DNA of 64,000 nt, from contig NZ_CP017916.1 in NCBI RefSeq assembly GCF_002119525.1, forward strand, positions 1,674,001 through 1,738,000, in the 5' to 3' direction. Position 1 is the stretch's first letter; every line of letters starts with the position of its first letter. The stretch comes from Vibrio syngnathi (GTDB lineage: Bacteria > Pseudomonadota > Gammaproteobacteria > Enterobacterales > Vibrionaceae). The translations under genes and the position numbers were made by a program. Shown piece after piece: positions 17,137 through 26,005 of the stretch. The notes below the pieces were generated by a model that did not search any database, was not told the origin of the DNA, and saw only the letters and a program-made list of their open reading frames with translations.

Positions 17137-18195
17137 ATGCCATTAAAAACTGATGAGTTGAGAACCCAAGCTCTGGGTCCTATGCCAACTCCTGCCGAAC
17201 TAGGCAATGCACACCCTATTACTGACGACGTTGCTGAGCGCATTAAGAATTCTCGCCGCCAAATCGAAGATATCCTAACGGGTCGTGATAATCGCCTATT
17301 AGTTATCGTTGGTCCTTGCTCTGTTCACGATACAGATGCGGCACTTGATTACGCTGAACGTCTAAGTCAGATTCAAGATCAATACAAAGATGAACTATTC
17401 GTTGTCATGAGAACCTACTTCGAGAAACCTCGTACGGTTGTAGGTTGGAAGGGTTTAATTACCGATCCTAACCTTGATGGTTCATACGCACTTGAAACAG
17501 GCTTGAATAAAGCACGTAAGCTATTGCTAGACATCAACAAGCTTGGTCTAGCTACCGCGACTGAATTCCTTGATATGATCACCGGTCAGTACATTGCAGA
17601 CCTTATCACTTGGGGCGCAATTGGCGCTCGCACGACTGAGTCTCAGATTCACCGTGAAATGGCTTCTGCACTGTCTTGCCCAGTTGGCTTCAAAAACGCG
17701 ACTAACGGCAACATCAAAATTGCCATTGATGCGATTCGTGCTGCGCATGCTTCACACTACTTCTACTCACCAGATAAAAACGGCCGTATGACGGTTTACC
17801 GTACTTCTGGTAACCCTTACGGTCACGTAATTCTACGTGGCGGCGATAAAGGCCCTAACTTCGATGCTGAATCTGTGGATAACGCATGTAAGCAACTGGC
17901 TGAATTCGACCTGCCTCAACGTTTGGTTGTAGACTTTAGCCACGCTAACTGTCAAAAACAGCACCGTAAGCAGCTAGAAGTAGCACAAGACATTTGCGAG
18001 CAAATCAAATCTAACAAGAATCAAATTGCAGGCATTATGGCGGAAAGCTTCATTGTTGAAGGTAACCAGCCAATGACAGATATCAACAACCTAGAATACG
18101 GCAAGTCTATTACTGACCCATGCCTAAGCTGGGAAGATACTGCAACAATGCTCGATATGCTTGCAACAGCAATTAAAGATAGAAACTTAGCTTAA
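17137..18195 (+). CDS. aroH: DAHP synthase (3-deoxy-7-phosphoheptulonate synthase), AroH-like
   Basis: This class I DAHP synthase condenses PEP with erythrose-4-phosphate, the first step of aromatic amino-acid synthesis. The 352-residue protein has the family motifs LLVIVGPCSVHD, MRTYFEKPRTVVGWKGLI, GARTTESQIHREMAS and VDFSHANCQKQHRKQ. By recall, DELRT near the start, SPDKNGRMTVYRTSGNPYGH and the AGIMAESF segment are closer to E. coli AroH (tryptophan-sensitive) than to AroG or AroF, so feedback by tryptophan is likely but not proven. The ATG lacks a clear Shine-Dalgarno sequence. yajQ follows 12 bases after the stop. No TrpR-like operator was recognised upstream. Confidence 0.93.
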   Translation: MPLKTDELRTQALGPMPTPAELGNAHPITDDVAERIKNSRRQIEDILTGRDNRLLVIVGPCSVHDTDAALDYAERLSQIQDQYKDELFVVMRTYFEKPRTVVGWKGLITDPNLDGSYALETGLNKARKLLLDINKLGLATATEFLDMITGQYIADLITWGAIGARTTESQIHREMASALSCPVGFKNATNGNIKIAIDAIRAAHASHYFYSPDKNGRMTVYRTSGNPYGHVILRGGDKGPNFDAESVDNACKQLAEFDLPQRLVVDFSHANCQKQHRKQLEVAQDICEQIKSNKNQIAGIMAESFIVEGNQPMTDINNLEYGKSITDPCLSWEDTATMLDMLATAIKDRNLA

Positions 18196-18207
18196 GGAAA
18201 CAACACA

Positions 18208-18690
18208 ATGCCATCATTTGACATTATCTCTGAAGTAGAAGCAGTAGAACTGCGTAACGCGGTAGACAACGCAAACCGTGAACTATCGACTCGTTTCGAT
18301 TTTCGTGGCGTTGAAGCAAGCTTTGATTACAAAGATGAATCAGTAAAATTGACTGCTCAAGACGATTTTCAACTGAAGCAAATGCGCGATATCCTTCGTA
18401 GCAACCTAACAAAACGTAATGTTGATCCTAACGCGATGGAAGCGAAAGCAGCAGACCAAACAGGTCGCACTTGGCACCAAACGGTTATCTTTAAGCAAGG
18501 TATCGAAACGGATGTTGCTAAGAAAATCGTTAAGCTAATCAAAGACAACAAAGTTAAAGTTCAAGCGTCTATCCAAGGCGACAAAGTTCGTGTAACTGGT
18601 AAGAAACGTGATGATCTACAAGCTGTTATGGCTCTAGTTCGTAGCGGTGAACTTGGTCAACCTTTCCAGTTTGACAACTTCCGCGACTAA
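18208..18690 (+). CDS. yajQ: YajQ family nucleotide-binding protein
   Basis: A 160-residue UPF0234 protein with two small ferredoxin-like domains. Diagnostic sequence includes [25 protein letters not shown], and the C-terminal [20 protein letters not shown]. Family members bind RNA or nucleotides; in Xanthomonas a homologue is a c-di-GMP effector. AAGGA lies shortly upstream of the ATG, and the 12-base gap to the DAHP synthase suggests co-transcription. Confidence 0.95.
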   Translation: MPSFDIISEVEAVELRNAVDNANRELSTRFDFRGVEASFDYKDESVKLTAQDDFQLKQMRDILRSNLTKRNVDPNAMEAKAADQTGRTWHQTVIFKQGIETDVAKKIVKLIKDNKVKVQASIQGDKVRVTGKKRDDLQAVMALVRSGELGQPFQFDNFRD

Positions 18691-18758
18691 TTTTTGAGTT
18701 TGAGCGACCGATTATTTGGGTTGCTCCACCATCAACACAATGTCGTGTTTTAAATAGC

Positions 18759-18791
18759 AAAATGCCACTTCGTTTTACGAAGTGGCATTTT
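18759..18791. terminator. Bidirectional terminator between yajQ and the siroheme synthase
   Basis: AAAATGCCACTTCG (18759-18772) pairs with CGAAGTGGCATTTT (18778-18791) across TTTTA. It lies between two convergent genes and can serve both. Confidence 0.88.
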
Positions 18792-18855
18792 ATTTATCTG
18801 GTCAGTTTTATTCGTATACCGCGAGGGCATTTGAACAAAGCTAGTAGATCGAGCC

Positions 18856-19797
18856 TTAACTAAGCACTTTTGCAGCAGACAGTTTTAGGTCTTTACCAAC
18901 CAATAGATTAAACTCTACGCTTGCTGGTGGAATAAACACACACACTCGTAATTTCTCTGCTCTGGCTTGCTCAAGTTTGGTTGATAGCTCTCCGCTATTA
19001 ACATAGCTCTCTCTTTCTGCATCTCGACGACATAAGTCTATAAATTCGAATGGACAATCGATTGGTGAAAGTACTAGCTCTGCCTCTTGCATCAGACGTA
19101 AAGCCTTCATAGAAAGTAGCTCAACATCTTCTTCAAATTCGATCCAAGTGACCTGCCCTTCACTATCAACTTGCTCAGTCAACGACTGTTGATAATACGA
19201 TTCAAGTTGATCCCTATCCGTCACTTGATTAATAAAACTGGACGACAAAAAGCGCTCCCAGAATTTTCGGCGTTCATCAACAGTAGGAAAGGACTCTTTA
19301 ATTGAATTGCGTTTTGATGCACCGAAGTCCGCTATCAAACCTATGTTCTGTGGCAATACAGTTTCGAGTTTTTCTCTAATATTTCTCACCAAAACAGGTG
19401 ATGCACCCCCACTTGAGATCGCAATTTGGATTCGTCCGCGATTTATCATTGAGGGTGTGATGAAATCACAATAGGGTAAGTCATCGACCACATTGACAAG
19501 AATACCCATTTTCTTTGCATCATTATGTACTTGATGATTTAAGTTTGGGTTGTCGGTCGTTGCCCACACTTGTAAGTAGTTTTTCGAGATAAGCTGTGAC
19601 GAGTAAAAATTTTGAACCCAACGAAGTTTGTCTTCATCGGCTAACTGTTTTAAGTAAGGTGCGACCTTAGGAGAAACCAAAGTTACATTAGCTCCCGCTC
19701 GTAGCAAACTGTCGACTTTTCGGCAAGCAACCTCGCCCCCACCAACCACTAGAATCGGCTTATTCTCTACATCCAAAAACATTGGGAAATAACGCAT
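18856..19797 (-). CDS. Siroheme synthase (precorrin-2 dehydrogenase/ferrochelatase) with decayed SUMT remnant
   Basis: The N-terminal ~210 residues are the CysG-B/Met8p module that oxidises precorrin-2 with NAD and inserts iron to give siroheme for sulfite and nitrite reductases. The NAD loop is VVGGGEVACRKV (residues 17-28), the catalytic Asp105 lies in NVVDD, and SSGGASPVLVRNIREKLE follows. After this, residues ~213-266 align with the beginning of the CysG-A methyltransferase domain: ELLSMKALRLMQEAELVL for the usual LLTLKGLQQIQQADIVVYD, then DLCRRDAERE for NLVRRDADR. The SAM-binding GAGPGD is replaced by EFEED and the rest of the ~240-residue domain is missing. So methylation must come from another enzyme. 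AAGGA precedes the ATG by five bases. Confidence 0.88.
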   Translation of the reverse strand: MRYFPMFLDVENKPILVVGGGEVACRKVDSLLRAGANVTLVSPKVAPYLKQLADEDKLRWVQNFYSSQLISKNYLQVWATTDNPNLNHQVHNDAKKMGILVNVVDDLPYCDFITPSMINRGRIQIAISSGGASPVLVRNIREKLETVLPQNIGLIADFGASKRNSIKESFPTVDERRKFWERFLSSSFINQVTDRDQLESYYQQSLTEQVDSEGQVTWIEFEEDVELLSMKALRLMQEAELVLSPIDCPFEFIDLCRRDAERESYVNSGELSTKLEQARAEKLRVCVFIPPASVEFNLLVGKDLKLSAAKVLS

Positions 19798-20062
19798 GTT
19801 CTTCCTTGAGGTGACTTCAATAACTATTCAGCCATGCTACCAAATTTGGAGCATATTCATAACTATCCAAGTGTAATAAAAATATTTATTGACCAAATTT
19901 CAATCTTTTTTAAGGTTAATCCGCCAGTAATGCGACTCTCATTCAGAATATTTACCTAGTCTGCCATCAATGTAAAAACCTAAATCTCGTTGCACCAACA
20001 GTGTGAACCGTTGCACTATTTACATTCAGTTAACATTTGTTCATTCTAATTGTGTTCGGATT

Positions 20063-20078
20063 TGTGATTTCATTCAAA
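20063..20078 (+). promoter_or_regulatory. Possible CRP site upstream of aapJ
   Basis: TGTGA-TTTCAT-TCAAA matches 8 of the 10 conserved bases of TGTGA-N6-TCACA. It lies about 200 bases before the aapJ start. Control of amino-acid uptake by carbon status is plausible, but one imperfect match is weak evidence. Confidence 0.3.
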
Positions 20079-20244
20079 ATTCTTTTTAAATTATACATTT
20101 GTGAAACTACGGATCCTTTCCTAACCTTATAAACAGTTGTTTAAATCGCACACGGTTTCATTTGCAAAATGCAACTCGCTTAATTTGAGCAACAAGGTCA
20201 TAGACAACGCAACACACAAGAGACACTCAAACGAGTATGAGTAT

Positions 20245-20257
20245 CAGGTGTCACCTG
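20245..20257. promoter_or_regulatory. Dyad CAGGTG-T-CACCTG before aapJ
   Basis: A 6+1+6 perfect inverted repeat 20 bases upstream of the aapJ ATG, directly before the Shine-Dalgarno sequence. It could be an operator or a leader element; no known regulator consensus was recognised. Confidence 0.3.
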
Positions 20258-20277
20258 GTTAACAAGGAAGGATACAA

Positions 20278-21306
20278 ATGACAAATAAACTAACACTTCT
20301 TGCTTCAGTAGTAGCTGCATCAACTGCGATGATGGCAACATCAGCATCAGCGGCAGAAAGCACTCTGGACAAAGTCACATCTCAAGGTTTTCTAACTTGT
20401 GGTGTAAGTACCGGTCTTCCAGGGTTCTCTAACCCTAACTCAAAAGGTGAATGGGAAGGAATTGATGTTGAGTATTGTCAAGCTCTTGCAGCGGCTGTAC
20501 TCGGTGACAAGACTAAAGTTAAGTATGTACCGCTAACAGCAAAAGAGCGTTTTACCGCGCTTCAATCTGGTGAAATAGACGTACTATCTCGTAACACAAC
20601 ATGGACGCTACATCGTGACACTGCTCTAGGTTTGAACTTCGTAGGCGTTAACTACTACGATGGTCAAGGCTTCATGGTTAAGAAAGAACTCGGTCTTACA
20701 AGTGCTCAAGAACTTGATGGCGCTTCAGTATGTGTTCAATCAGGTACAACGACTGAGCTTAACCTAGCCGATTACTTCCGTAACAGTGGCATGTCTTACA
20801 AGCCAGTGGTATTTGATACGGCAGCACAAACATCAAAAGGCTTCGACGCGGGTCGTTGTGATGTGCTAACGACTGACCAATCTGGTCTATACGCACTTCG
20901 CCTAAACTTAGCTGATCCTAAATCTGCACAGGTACTTCCTGAAATCATCTCTAAAGAGCCACTAGGCCCTGTTGTTCGTCAAGATGATGACAAGTGGTTC
21001 AACGTAGCTAAATGGACGCTTTCAGCAATGATTAACGCGGAAGAGTACGGCATCTCTTCTAAGAATGCTGATGAAATGCTTAAGTCAAAAGATCCAAACA
21101 TCAAACGTATTCTTGGTGTTGACGGTCCTAAAGGTAAAGGCCTAGGTATTCGTGATGATTGGGGTTACCAAGTCATTAAACAAGTTGGTAACTACGGTGA
21201 GAGTTTTGAACGTACTGTAGGTACAGGTTCACCACTACAGATCTCTCGTGGCGTAAACGCACTATGGAATGCGGGCGGCTTTATGTACGCTCCACCAATC
21301 CGTTAA
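20278..21306 (+). CDS. aapJ: General L-amino acid ABC transporter, periplasmic binding protein AapJ
   Basis: AapJ captures L-amino acids in the periplasm and delivers them to AapQMP. The 342-residue product has a signal peptide ending near SASAAES (residue 26). The family motifs are LTCGVSTGLPGFS, WEGIDVEYCQALAAAVLGD, ALQSGEIDVLSRNTTWTLHRD and GVNYYDGQGFMV, all typical of AapJ/BztA. It is the first gene of aapJQMP and the hairpin at 21326-21347 separates it from aapQ, as expected when the binding protein is made in excess of the permeases. AAGGAAGG precedes the ATG. Confidence 0.96.
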   Translation: MTNKLTLLASVVAASTAMMATSASAAESTLDKVTSQGFLTCGVSTGLPGFSNPNSKGEWEGIDVEYCQALAAAVLGDKTKVKYVPLTAKERFTALQSGEIDVLSRNTTWTLHRDTALGLNFVGVNYYDGQGFMVKKELGLTSAQELDGASVCVQSGTTTELNLADYFRNSGMSYKPVVFDTAAQTSKGFDAGRCDVLTTDQSGLYALRLNLADPKSAQVLPEIISKEPLGPVVRQDDDKWFNVAKWTLSAMINAEEYGISSKNADEMLKSKDPNIKRILGVDGPKGKGLGIRDDWGYQVIKQVGNYGESFERTVGTGSPLQISRGVNALWNAGGFMYAPPIR

Positions 21307-21325
21307 TAAATTAACAAGCATCAAT

Positions 21326-21347
21326 TAGGGCGGACTTTTCCGCCCTA
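21326..21347 (+). terminator. Intercistronic hairpin between aapJ and aapQ
   Basis: TAGGGCGGA (21326-21334) pairs with TCCGCCCTA (21339-21347) around CTTT, followed by an interrupted T-tract (TTTATT). It resembles a partial terminator or 3' mRNA stabiliser that keeps aapJ mRNA above aapQMP mRNA. Confidence 0.7.
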
Positions 21348-21377
21348 TTTATTAAATGGATTTGAGGTTATAGCAGT

Positions 21378-22583
21378 ATGAAACCTAATGAAACTATTTC
21401 TCCAACTCAAGTAAAACCACAGCCCAAAAGTGCCAACCTTTTTTACAACCCCACTTTTCGCTCAGTTGTTTTCCAAATTCTCGCCGTCGCGGCGCTTTGT
21501 GCTTTCTTTTACACGATTGTAAATAATGCACTCACTAACTTAGATTCCCGTGGTATCGCCACTGGTTTTGATTTTCTATCCCAAGAAGCTGGTTTTGGTA
21601 TCGGCTTAACATTGATTGAATACGACGAAACATTCTCATACGGTCGTACATTCTTTATCGGTCTTCTCAATACCGCTTTAGTTTCAGTATTAGGCATCAT
21701 GTTAGCCACAGTACTGGGCTTTAGTATGGGTATCGCTAGACTATCTTCAAACTGGCTAGTTAGCCGATTTGCAGCCGTCTACATTGAGATATTCCGAAAT
21801 ATCCCTCTTCTGTTGCAAATCTTCTTCTGGTATTTTGCCGTTCTACAAGCTTTGCCTTCTGCCCGTCAAAGCATGAGCCTTGGCGAAGCCATTTTCTTGA
21901 ATGTGCGTGGTTTGTATTTTCCTGCCCCGGTATTGGAACAAGGCAGTAGCATTGTCATCGCATCATTGATTATTGGTGTCATCGCTACTTTTATTATCAA
22001 CATCTGGGCGAATAACAAACAAAAGCTAACCGGTCAACAAACACCAATGTTGCGAATTGCTGCGGCACTGGTTGTGGGCTTACCATTAGTCACTTACTTT
22101 GTTATGGGCATGCCTATCTCTGCGGAGTACCCTGTTTTGAAGGGGTTTAACTTCAAAGGTGGTATCAGCATCATTCCTGAACTGGCAGCATTGATGCTCG
22201 CTTTAAGTATCTACACAGCCGCATTCATCGCCGAGATTGTGCGTTCAGGTATCAACGCGGTAAACCATGGGCAAACAGAGGCTGCTATGTCTCTAGGGCT
22301 CCCGCGAACAAGAACTCTTAAGTTGGTGATTATTCCGCAAGCATTAAGAATTATTATCCCACCACTAACCAGTCAGTATTTAAACCTGACCAAAAACTCA
22401 TCACTTGCGATGGCCATTGGTTACCCCGATCTTGTGTCTGTATTTGCAGGAACAACATTGAACCAAACTGGACAAGCTATCGAAGTAATCGCGATGACAA
22501 TGGGCGTCTACCTGACTCTAAGCCTTTTGACATCCGCTCTAATGAACATTTACAACCGCAAAGTAGCGTTGGTGGAGAGATAA
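21378..22583 (+). CDS. aapQ: L-amino acid ABC transporter permease AapQ
   Basis: A 401-residue inner-membrane permease of the His/Glu/Gln ABC transporter family. It has an N-terminal hydrophobic segment (VVFQILAVAALCAFFYTIV), the conserved YIEIFRNIPLLLQIFFWY near the middle of the first permease half, and the EAA loop AEIVRSGINAVNHGQTEAAM followed by SLGLPRTRTLKLVIIPQALR. The long insert between helices is normal for AapQ/BztB. It ends one base before aapM, consistent with co-translation. Confidence 0.95.
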   Translation: MKPNETISPTQVKPQPKSANLFYNPTFRSVVFQILAVAALCAFFYTIVNNALTNLDSRGIATGFDFLSQEAGFGIGLTLIEYDETFSYGRTFFIGLLNTALVSVLGIMLATVLGFSMGIARLSSNWLVSRFAAVYIEIFRNIPLLLQIFFWYFAVLQALPSARQSMSLGEAIFLNVRGLYFPAPVLEQGSSIVIASLIIGVIATFIINIWANNKQKLTGQQTPMLRIAAALVVGLPLVTYFVMGMPISAEYPVLKGFNFKGGISIIPELAALMLALSIYTAAFIAEIVRSGINAVNHGQTEAAMSLGLPRTRTLKLVIIPQALRIIIPPLTSQYLNLTKNSSLAMAIGYPDLVSVFAGTTLNQTGQAIEVIAMTMGVYLTLSLLTSALMNIYNRKVALVER

Positions 22584-22584
22584 G

Positions 22585-23682
22585 ATGAGTACACATCAAT
22601 TTCAACCTGATCTTCCGCCTCCAGCGAATACTGTTGGACCTGTCGGTTGGTTAAGAAAAAATCTATTTAATGGACCAATTAACAGTGTCGTCACTGTGGT
22701 GCTTGCTTACTTTGCTTTCACTTTATTATGGGCAATAGCTGACTGGGCATTCTTGAGCGCTGATTGGATAGGAACAACACGTGATGCCTGTACTAGCGAA
22801 GGCGCTTGTTGGGTTTTCATTAGCGTCCGTTGGGACCAATTCATGTACGGCTTCTACCCAGAAGCGGAACTGTGGCGTCCTCGCTTTTTCTACGCAACAT
22901 TAGCTATTTTTGTTGCTTTGTTAGCTTACGAAAAAACACCTAAGCGTACGTGGATTTGGTTATTTTTTGTAAACATCTACCCGTTTATCATTGCAGGCTT
23001 ACTATACGGTGGTGTATTGGGTCTAGAGGTTGTTGATACCCATAAATGGGGCGGCCTGCTGGTTACACTGATCATCGCACTTGTTGGTATTGTAGTATCA
23101 CTCCCTATTGGTGTTGCACTTGCACTTGGGCGTCGTTCAGAGATGCCTATTATCCGCAGTATGTGTACCGTTTACATCGAGATTTGGCGTGGCGTACCGC
23201 TGATTACGGTTTTATTCATGGCTTCGGTAATGCTTCCCCTCTTTTTATCTGAAGGAATGGAAACCGATAAACTGATCAGAGCGCTTGTCGGGGTAGTACT
23301 GTTTAGTGCTGCTTATATGGCGGAAGTAATCCGTGGTGGTTTGCAAGCAATACCAAAAGGTCAATACGAAGCCGCTGACGCTCTAGGATTAAGCTACTGG
23401 AAAAAAACAGGGCTTATCATTCTGCCTCAAGCTCTTAAAATCACGATTCCTTCAATTGTGAATACCTTTATTGGTTTGTTCAAAGATACCAGTCTAGTTT
23501 TGATTATCGGTATGTTTGATGTACTAGGGATTGGCCAAGCCGCGAATACCGACCCTGAGTGGCTTGGGTATTCAACAGAAAGTTATGTATTTGTCGCGTT
23601 AGTGTTCTGGGTGTTTTGTTTTGGCATGTCGAGATACTCGATTTGGCTAGAAAACAAACTTCACACCGGTCACAAACGATAA
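22585..23682 (+). CDS. aapM: L-amino acid ABC transporter permease AapM
   Basis: The second permease of the AapJQMP complex, 365 residues. The N-terminal region has a membrane segment and the loop TTRDACTSEGACWVFISVRW, typical of AapM/BztC. The permease core has YIEIWRGVPLITVLFMAS and the EAA loop AEVIRGGLQAIPKGQYEAAD followed by ALGLSYWKKTGLIILPQALK. AapQ and AapM together form the membrane channel. Its ATG lies two bases after the aapQ stop codon. Confidence 0.95.
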   Translation: MSTHQFQPDLPPPANTVGPVGWLRKNLFNGPINSVVTVVLAYFAFTLLWAIADWAFLSADWIGTTRDACTSEGACWVFISVRWDQFMYGFYPEAELWRPRFFYATLAIFVALLAYEKTPKRTWIWLFFVNIYPFIIAGLLYGGVLGLEVVDTHKWGGLLVTLIIALVGIVVSLPIGVALALGRRSEMPIIRSMCTVYIEIWRGVPLITVLFMASVMLPLFLSEGMETDKLIRALVGVVLFSAAYMAEVIRGGLQAIPKGQYEAADALGLSYWKKTGLIILPQALKITIPSIVNTFIGLFKDTSLVLIIGMFDVLGIGQAANTDPEWLGYSTESYVFVALVFWVFCFGMSRYSIWLENKLHTGHKR

Positions 23683-23704
23683 TTAACAAGATCAAGGACG
23701 TATT

Positions 23705-24469
23705 ATGACGCAGCAAACAGAAAACAACTCTCAAGGTCTTATGATCGAGTTAAAAGACATGAACAAGTGGTACGGTGAGTTCCACGTTCTTAAAAACATC
23801 AATTTGGAAGTTAGAAAAGGCGAGAAAATTGTAATTTGTGGCCCTTCTGGTTCAGGTAAATCCACAATGATTCGCTGTATCAACCGATTAGAAGAGCACC
23901 AAAAAGGTCATATCTTCGTTTCAGGTAATGAACTGACAGAAGATCTGAAGAACATTGAAGCCGTGCGCAGAGATGTTGGTATGTGTTTCCAACACTTCAA
24001 CCTATTCCCTCACCTAACGGTATTGGAAAACTGTACTCTGGCCCCAATTTGGGTCAAAAAGATGCCAAAAGAGGAAGCTGAAGCCATCGCGATGAAATTC
24101 CTCGAGCGTGTAAAAATCCCTGAGCAAGCGGATAAATTCCCAGGACAGCTTTCAGGTGGCCAGCAACAGCGTGTAGCTATCGCTCGTTCTTTGTGTATGA
24201 ACCCGCAAGTTATGCTATTTGATGAACCAACATCGGCACTTGACCCAGAAATGGTTCGTGAAGTATTGGACGTAATGGTCGAATTGGCCGAAGAAGGCAT
24301 GACAATGTTGTGTGTAACGCACGAGATGGGTTTTGCTAAAGAAGTTGCCGACCGCGTTATCTTTATGGATGCAGGTGAAATCATAGAAGAGAACAACCCT
24401 GTCGACTTCTTTGAAAACCCACAATCGGACAGAACGCAGAACTTCTTGAGCCAAATCTTGCACCATTAA
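23705..24469 (+). CDS. aapP: L-amino acid ABC transporter ATPase AapP
   Basis: The ATP-hydrolysing subunit of the aap transporter, 254 residues. It has Walker [11 protein letters not shown]-loop [10 protein letters not shown], signature [15 protein letters not shown], Walker [14 protein letters not shown] and H-loop [20 protein letters not shown], which is the polar amino-acid ATPase pattern. It is the last gene of the operon and is followed by a strong terminator. AAGGACG lies about seven bases upstream of the ATG. Confidence 0.96.
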   Translation: MTQQTENNSQGLMIELKDMNKWYGEFHVLKNINLEVRKGEKIVICGPSGSGKSTMIRCINRLEEHQKGHIFVSGNELTEDLKNIEAVRRDVGMCFQHFNLFPHLTVLENCTLAPIWVKKMPKEEAEAIAMKFLERVKIPEQADKFPGQLSGGQQQRVAIARSLCMNPQVMLFDEPTSALDPEMVREVLDVMVELAEEGMTMLCVTHEMGFAKEVADRVIFMDAGEIIEENNPVDFFENPQSDRTQNFLSQILHH

Positions 24470-24491
24470 TGTGTTATGATGCATAAACTAT

Positions 24492-24513
24492 AGAGGCGAC
24501 TTAGGTCGCCTCT
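24492..24513 (+). terminator. Terminator of the aapJQMP operon
   Basis: AGAGGCGAC (24492-24500) pairs with GTCGCCTCT (24505-24513) around TTAG, followed by TTATTTTTC. The ~250 bases from here to yccA hold no supported gene; they are AT-rich and presumably carry the yccA promoter. Confidence 0.85.
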
Positions 24514-24764
24514 TTATTTTTCAAGGTTATAGATAGTTTTTCAAAGGTTATAAATCATTAGCCAATAACTATAAAAGTTTGAACATTGAGTGTTAGCGAC
24601 ACTTTATACGTCATTAGAAACACTTTGTTACACCTTCAGAAACACTTAACCGACTATTTTGATTATTATTTTAGGTCTACAAGAGGAATGAAAGACTTGA
24701 TTTTTCGAACTTTCAGCCCCATAAATGTACTAATAACTATTGAAGTCACCTTACGAGGAAGATT

Positions 24765-25430
24765 ATGAACAGCCCTATGTTTTCACGCACAGCATCTCAA
24801 GAAAGTGCTCTGCAAACCAATAAAGTGTTGCGTAACACCTACGCACTACTGTCTATGACACTACTTTGGTCTGCTGTAGTAGCAGGCGTATCTATGGCGA
24901 TGAACCTTCCTCGCCCTGGTCTTATCATTATGCTAGTTGGTTTCTACGGCCTTCTATTCCTAACAGAAAAGAACCGTGACAACAGCATGGGTCTAGTCTT
25001 CACATTCCTATTTACAGGTTTCTTAGGCTACACCATCGGTCCAATCTTAAACATGTACGTTGGCGCAGGCATGGGTGATGTCATCCTGACTGCACTTGGC
25101 GGTACTGCACTGGCATTTATGGCTGCATCTGCTTACGCCCTAACAACTAAACGTGACCTTTCATTCCTTAACGGTATGCTAATGGCTGGTTTCGTTGTTC
25201 TGCTAGTCGGCATGGTTGCAAACATCTTCCTACAAATGCCACTACTATCACTGGCAATGAGCGGTATGTTTATCCTATTCTCGACTGGTGTAATCTTGCT
25301 AACAACGCAAAGCATCATTCGTGGTGGTGAAACGAACTACATCTCTGCAACGATTAGCTTGTATGTTTCTATCTACAACATCTTCATCAGCCTACTAAGC
25401 ATCTTAGGCATCATGGGCAGCGACGACTAA
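24765..25430 (+). CDS. yccA: YccA, Bax-inhibitor-1 family membrane protein (FtsH modulator)
   Basis: YccA is an inner-membrane BI-1/TMBIM protein that in E. coli is a substrate and inhibitor of the FtsH protease and protects SecY under translocation stress. The 221-residue product has about seven membrane segments, beginning with TYALLSMTLLWSAVVAGVSM, and the conserved GYTIGPILNMYV and TTKRDLSFLNGML. GAGGAAG precedes the ATG. The next genes, tusE and acyP, and rlmI further on, are also neighbours of yccA in E. coli. Confidence 0.94.
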   Translation: MNSPMFSRTASQESALQTNKVLRNTYALLSMTLLWSAVVAGVSMAMNLPRPGLIIMLVGFYGLLFLTEKNRDNSMGLVFTFLFTGFLGYTIGPILNMYVGAGMGDVILTALGGTALAFMAASAYALTTKRDLSFLNGMLMAGFVVLLVGMVANIFLQMPLLSLAMSGMFILFSTGVILLTTQSIIRGGETNYISATISLYVSIYNIFISLLSILGIMGSDD

Positions 25431-25455
25431 TCGCTCCTATCATTGAAGAATATCT

Positions 25456-25486
25456 AGCCCAAGAGCTCATCTCTTGGGCTTTTTTG
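25456..25486 (+). terminator. Terminator after yccA
   Basis: AGCCCAAGAG (25456-25465) pairs with CTCTTGGGCT (25471-25480) around CTCAT, then a run of seven Ts. Confidence 0.92.
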
Positions 25487-25610
25487 TATCTATCCATACC
25501 AGAACTCTTTAGATAGCTGCAATATTTCTTGAGATCGTTATAAATCTATTGAGAAAAGTAAACTTGGTCATGTACCCTATCCAGATAGTTAATTGGACTC
25601 TGGATTAAAC

Positions 25611-25940
25611 ATGTTTGAATATAACGGCAAGCAAATCGAAACCGACGCTCAAGGTTATCTGTTGGATTACACTCAATGGGAAGAAGGTATGATTAAAATT
25701 CTTGCTCAAGATGAGGAAATTGAACTTACTGATGCACACTTAGAAGTCGTACATTTTGTAAGGAGCTTTTACGAAGAATTCAAGACCTCTCCAGCCGTTC
25801 GCATGCTCGTAAAAGCGATGGAAAAAGCGCACGGCCCTGAAAAAGGTAACAGCAAGTACCTGTTCAAATTATTCAAGAAAGGCCCCGCAAAACAAGCAAC
25901 CAAACTCGCCGGTTTACCTAAACCAGCAAAATGCTTGTAG
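25611..25940 (+). CDS. tusE: Sulfur relay protein TusE (DsrC family)
   Basis: TusE accepts persulfide sulfur from TusBCD and passes it to MnmA for 2-thiouridine formation in tRNA. With the ATG at 25611 the protein is 109 residues, the exact E. coli length; a longer frame from a TTG at 25593 adds six residues without support. Motifs are [36 protein letters not shown] and [19 protein letters not shown], in which Cys108 is the conserved sulfur-carrying penultimate Cys. The second DsrC cysteine is absent, as expected for TusE. Confidence 0.94.
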   Translation: MFEYNGKQIETDAQGYLLDYTQWEEGMIKILAQDEEIELTDAHLEVVHFVRSFYEEFKTSPAVRMLVKAMEKAHGPEKGNSKYLFKLFKKGPAKQATKLAGLPKPAKCL

Positions 25941-25979
25941 AACTAAAATAGCGCTAGGTTGATCTCAACGTAAAAAGTT

Positions 25980-26005
25980 AAATACTGTAGTGTCCTACAG
26001 TATTT
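25980..26005. terminator. Hairpin between tusE and acyP
   Basis: AAATACTGTAG (25980-25990) pairs with CTACAGTATTT (25995-26005) around TGTC. It overlaps the acyP stop codon and lies between two convergent genes. Flanking T and A tracts are short, so it may work as a weak two-way terminator. Confidence 0.55.

Larger units (their letters stand above)
19798..20277. promoter_or_regulatory. 480-bp divergent regulatory region upstream of aapJ
   Basis: No gene is visible. The stretch is AT-rich and must carry promoters for the siroheme synthase (minus) and the aap operon (plus). It contains a CRP-like site (20063-20078) and the dyad CAGGTG-T-CACCTG (20245-20257) just before the aapJ ribosome-binding site (AAGGAAGG). 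I could not identify a clear -35/-10 pair. Confidence 0.5.

Noticed and set aside
24586..24768. Plus-strand open frame of 60 codons before yccA
   Set aside because: No ribosome-binding site, no homology recognised, and it overlaps the yccA start; the region is better explained as promoter DNA.
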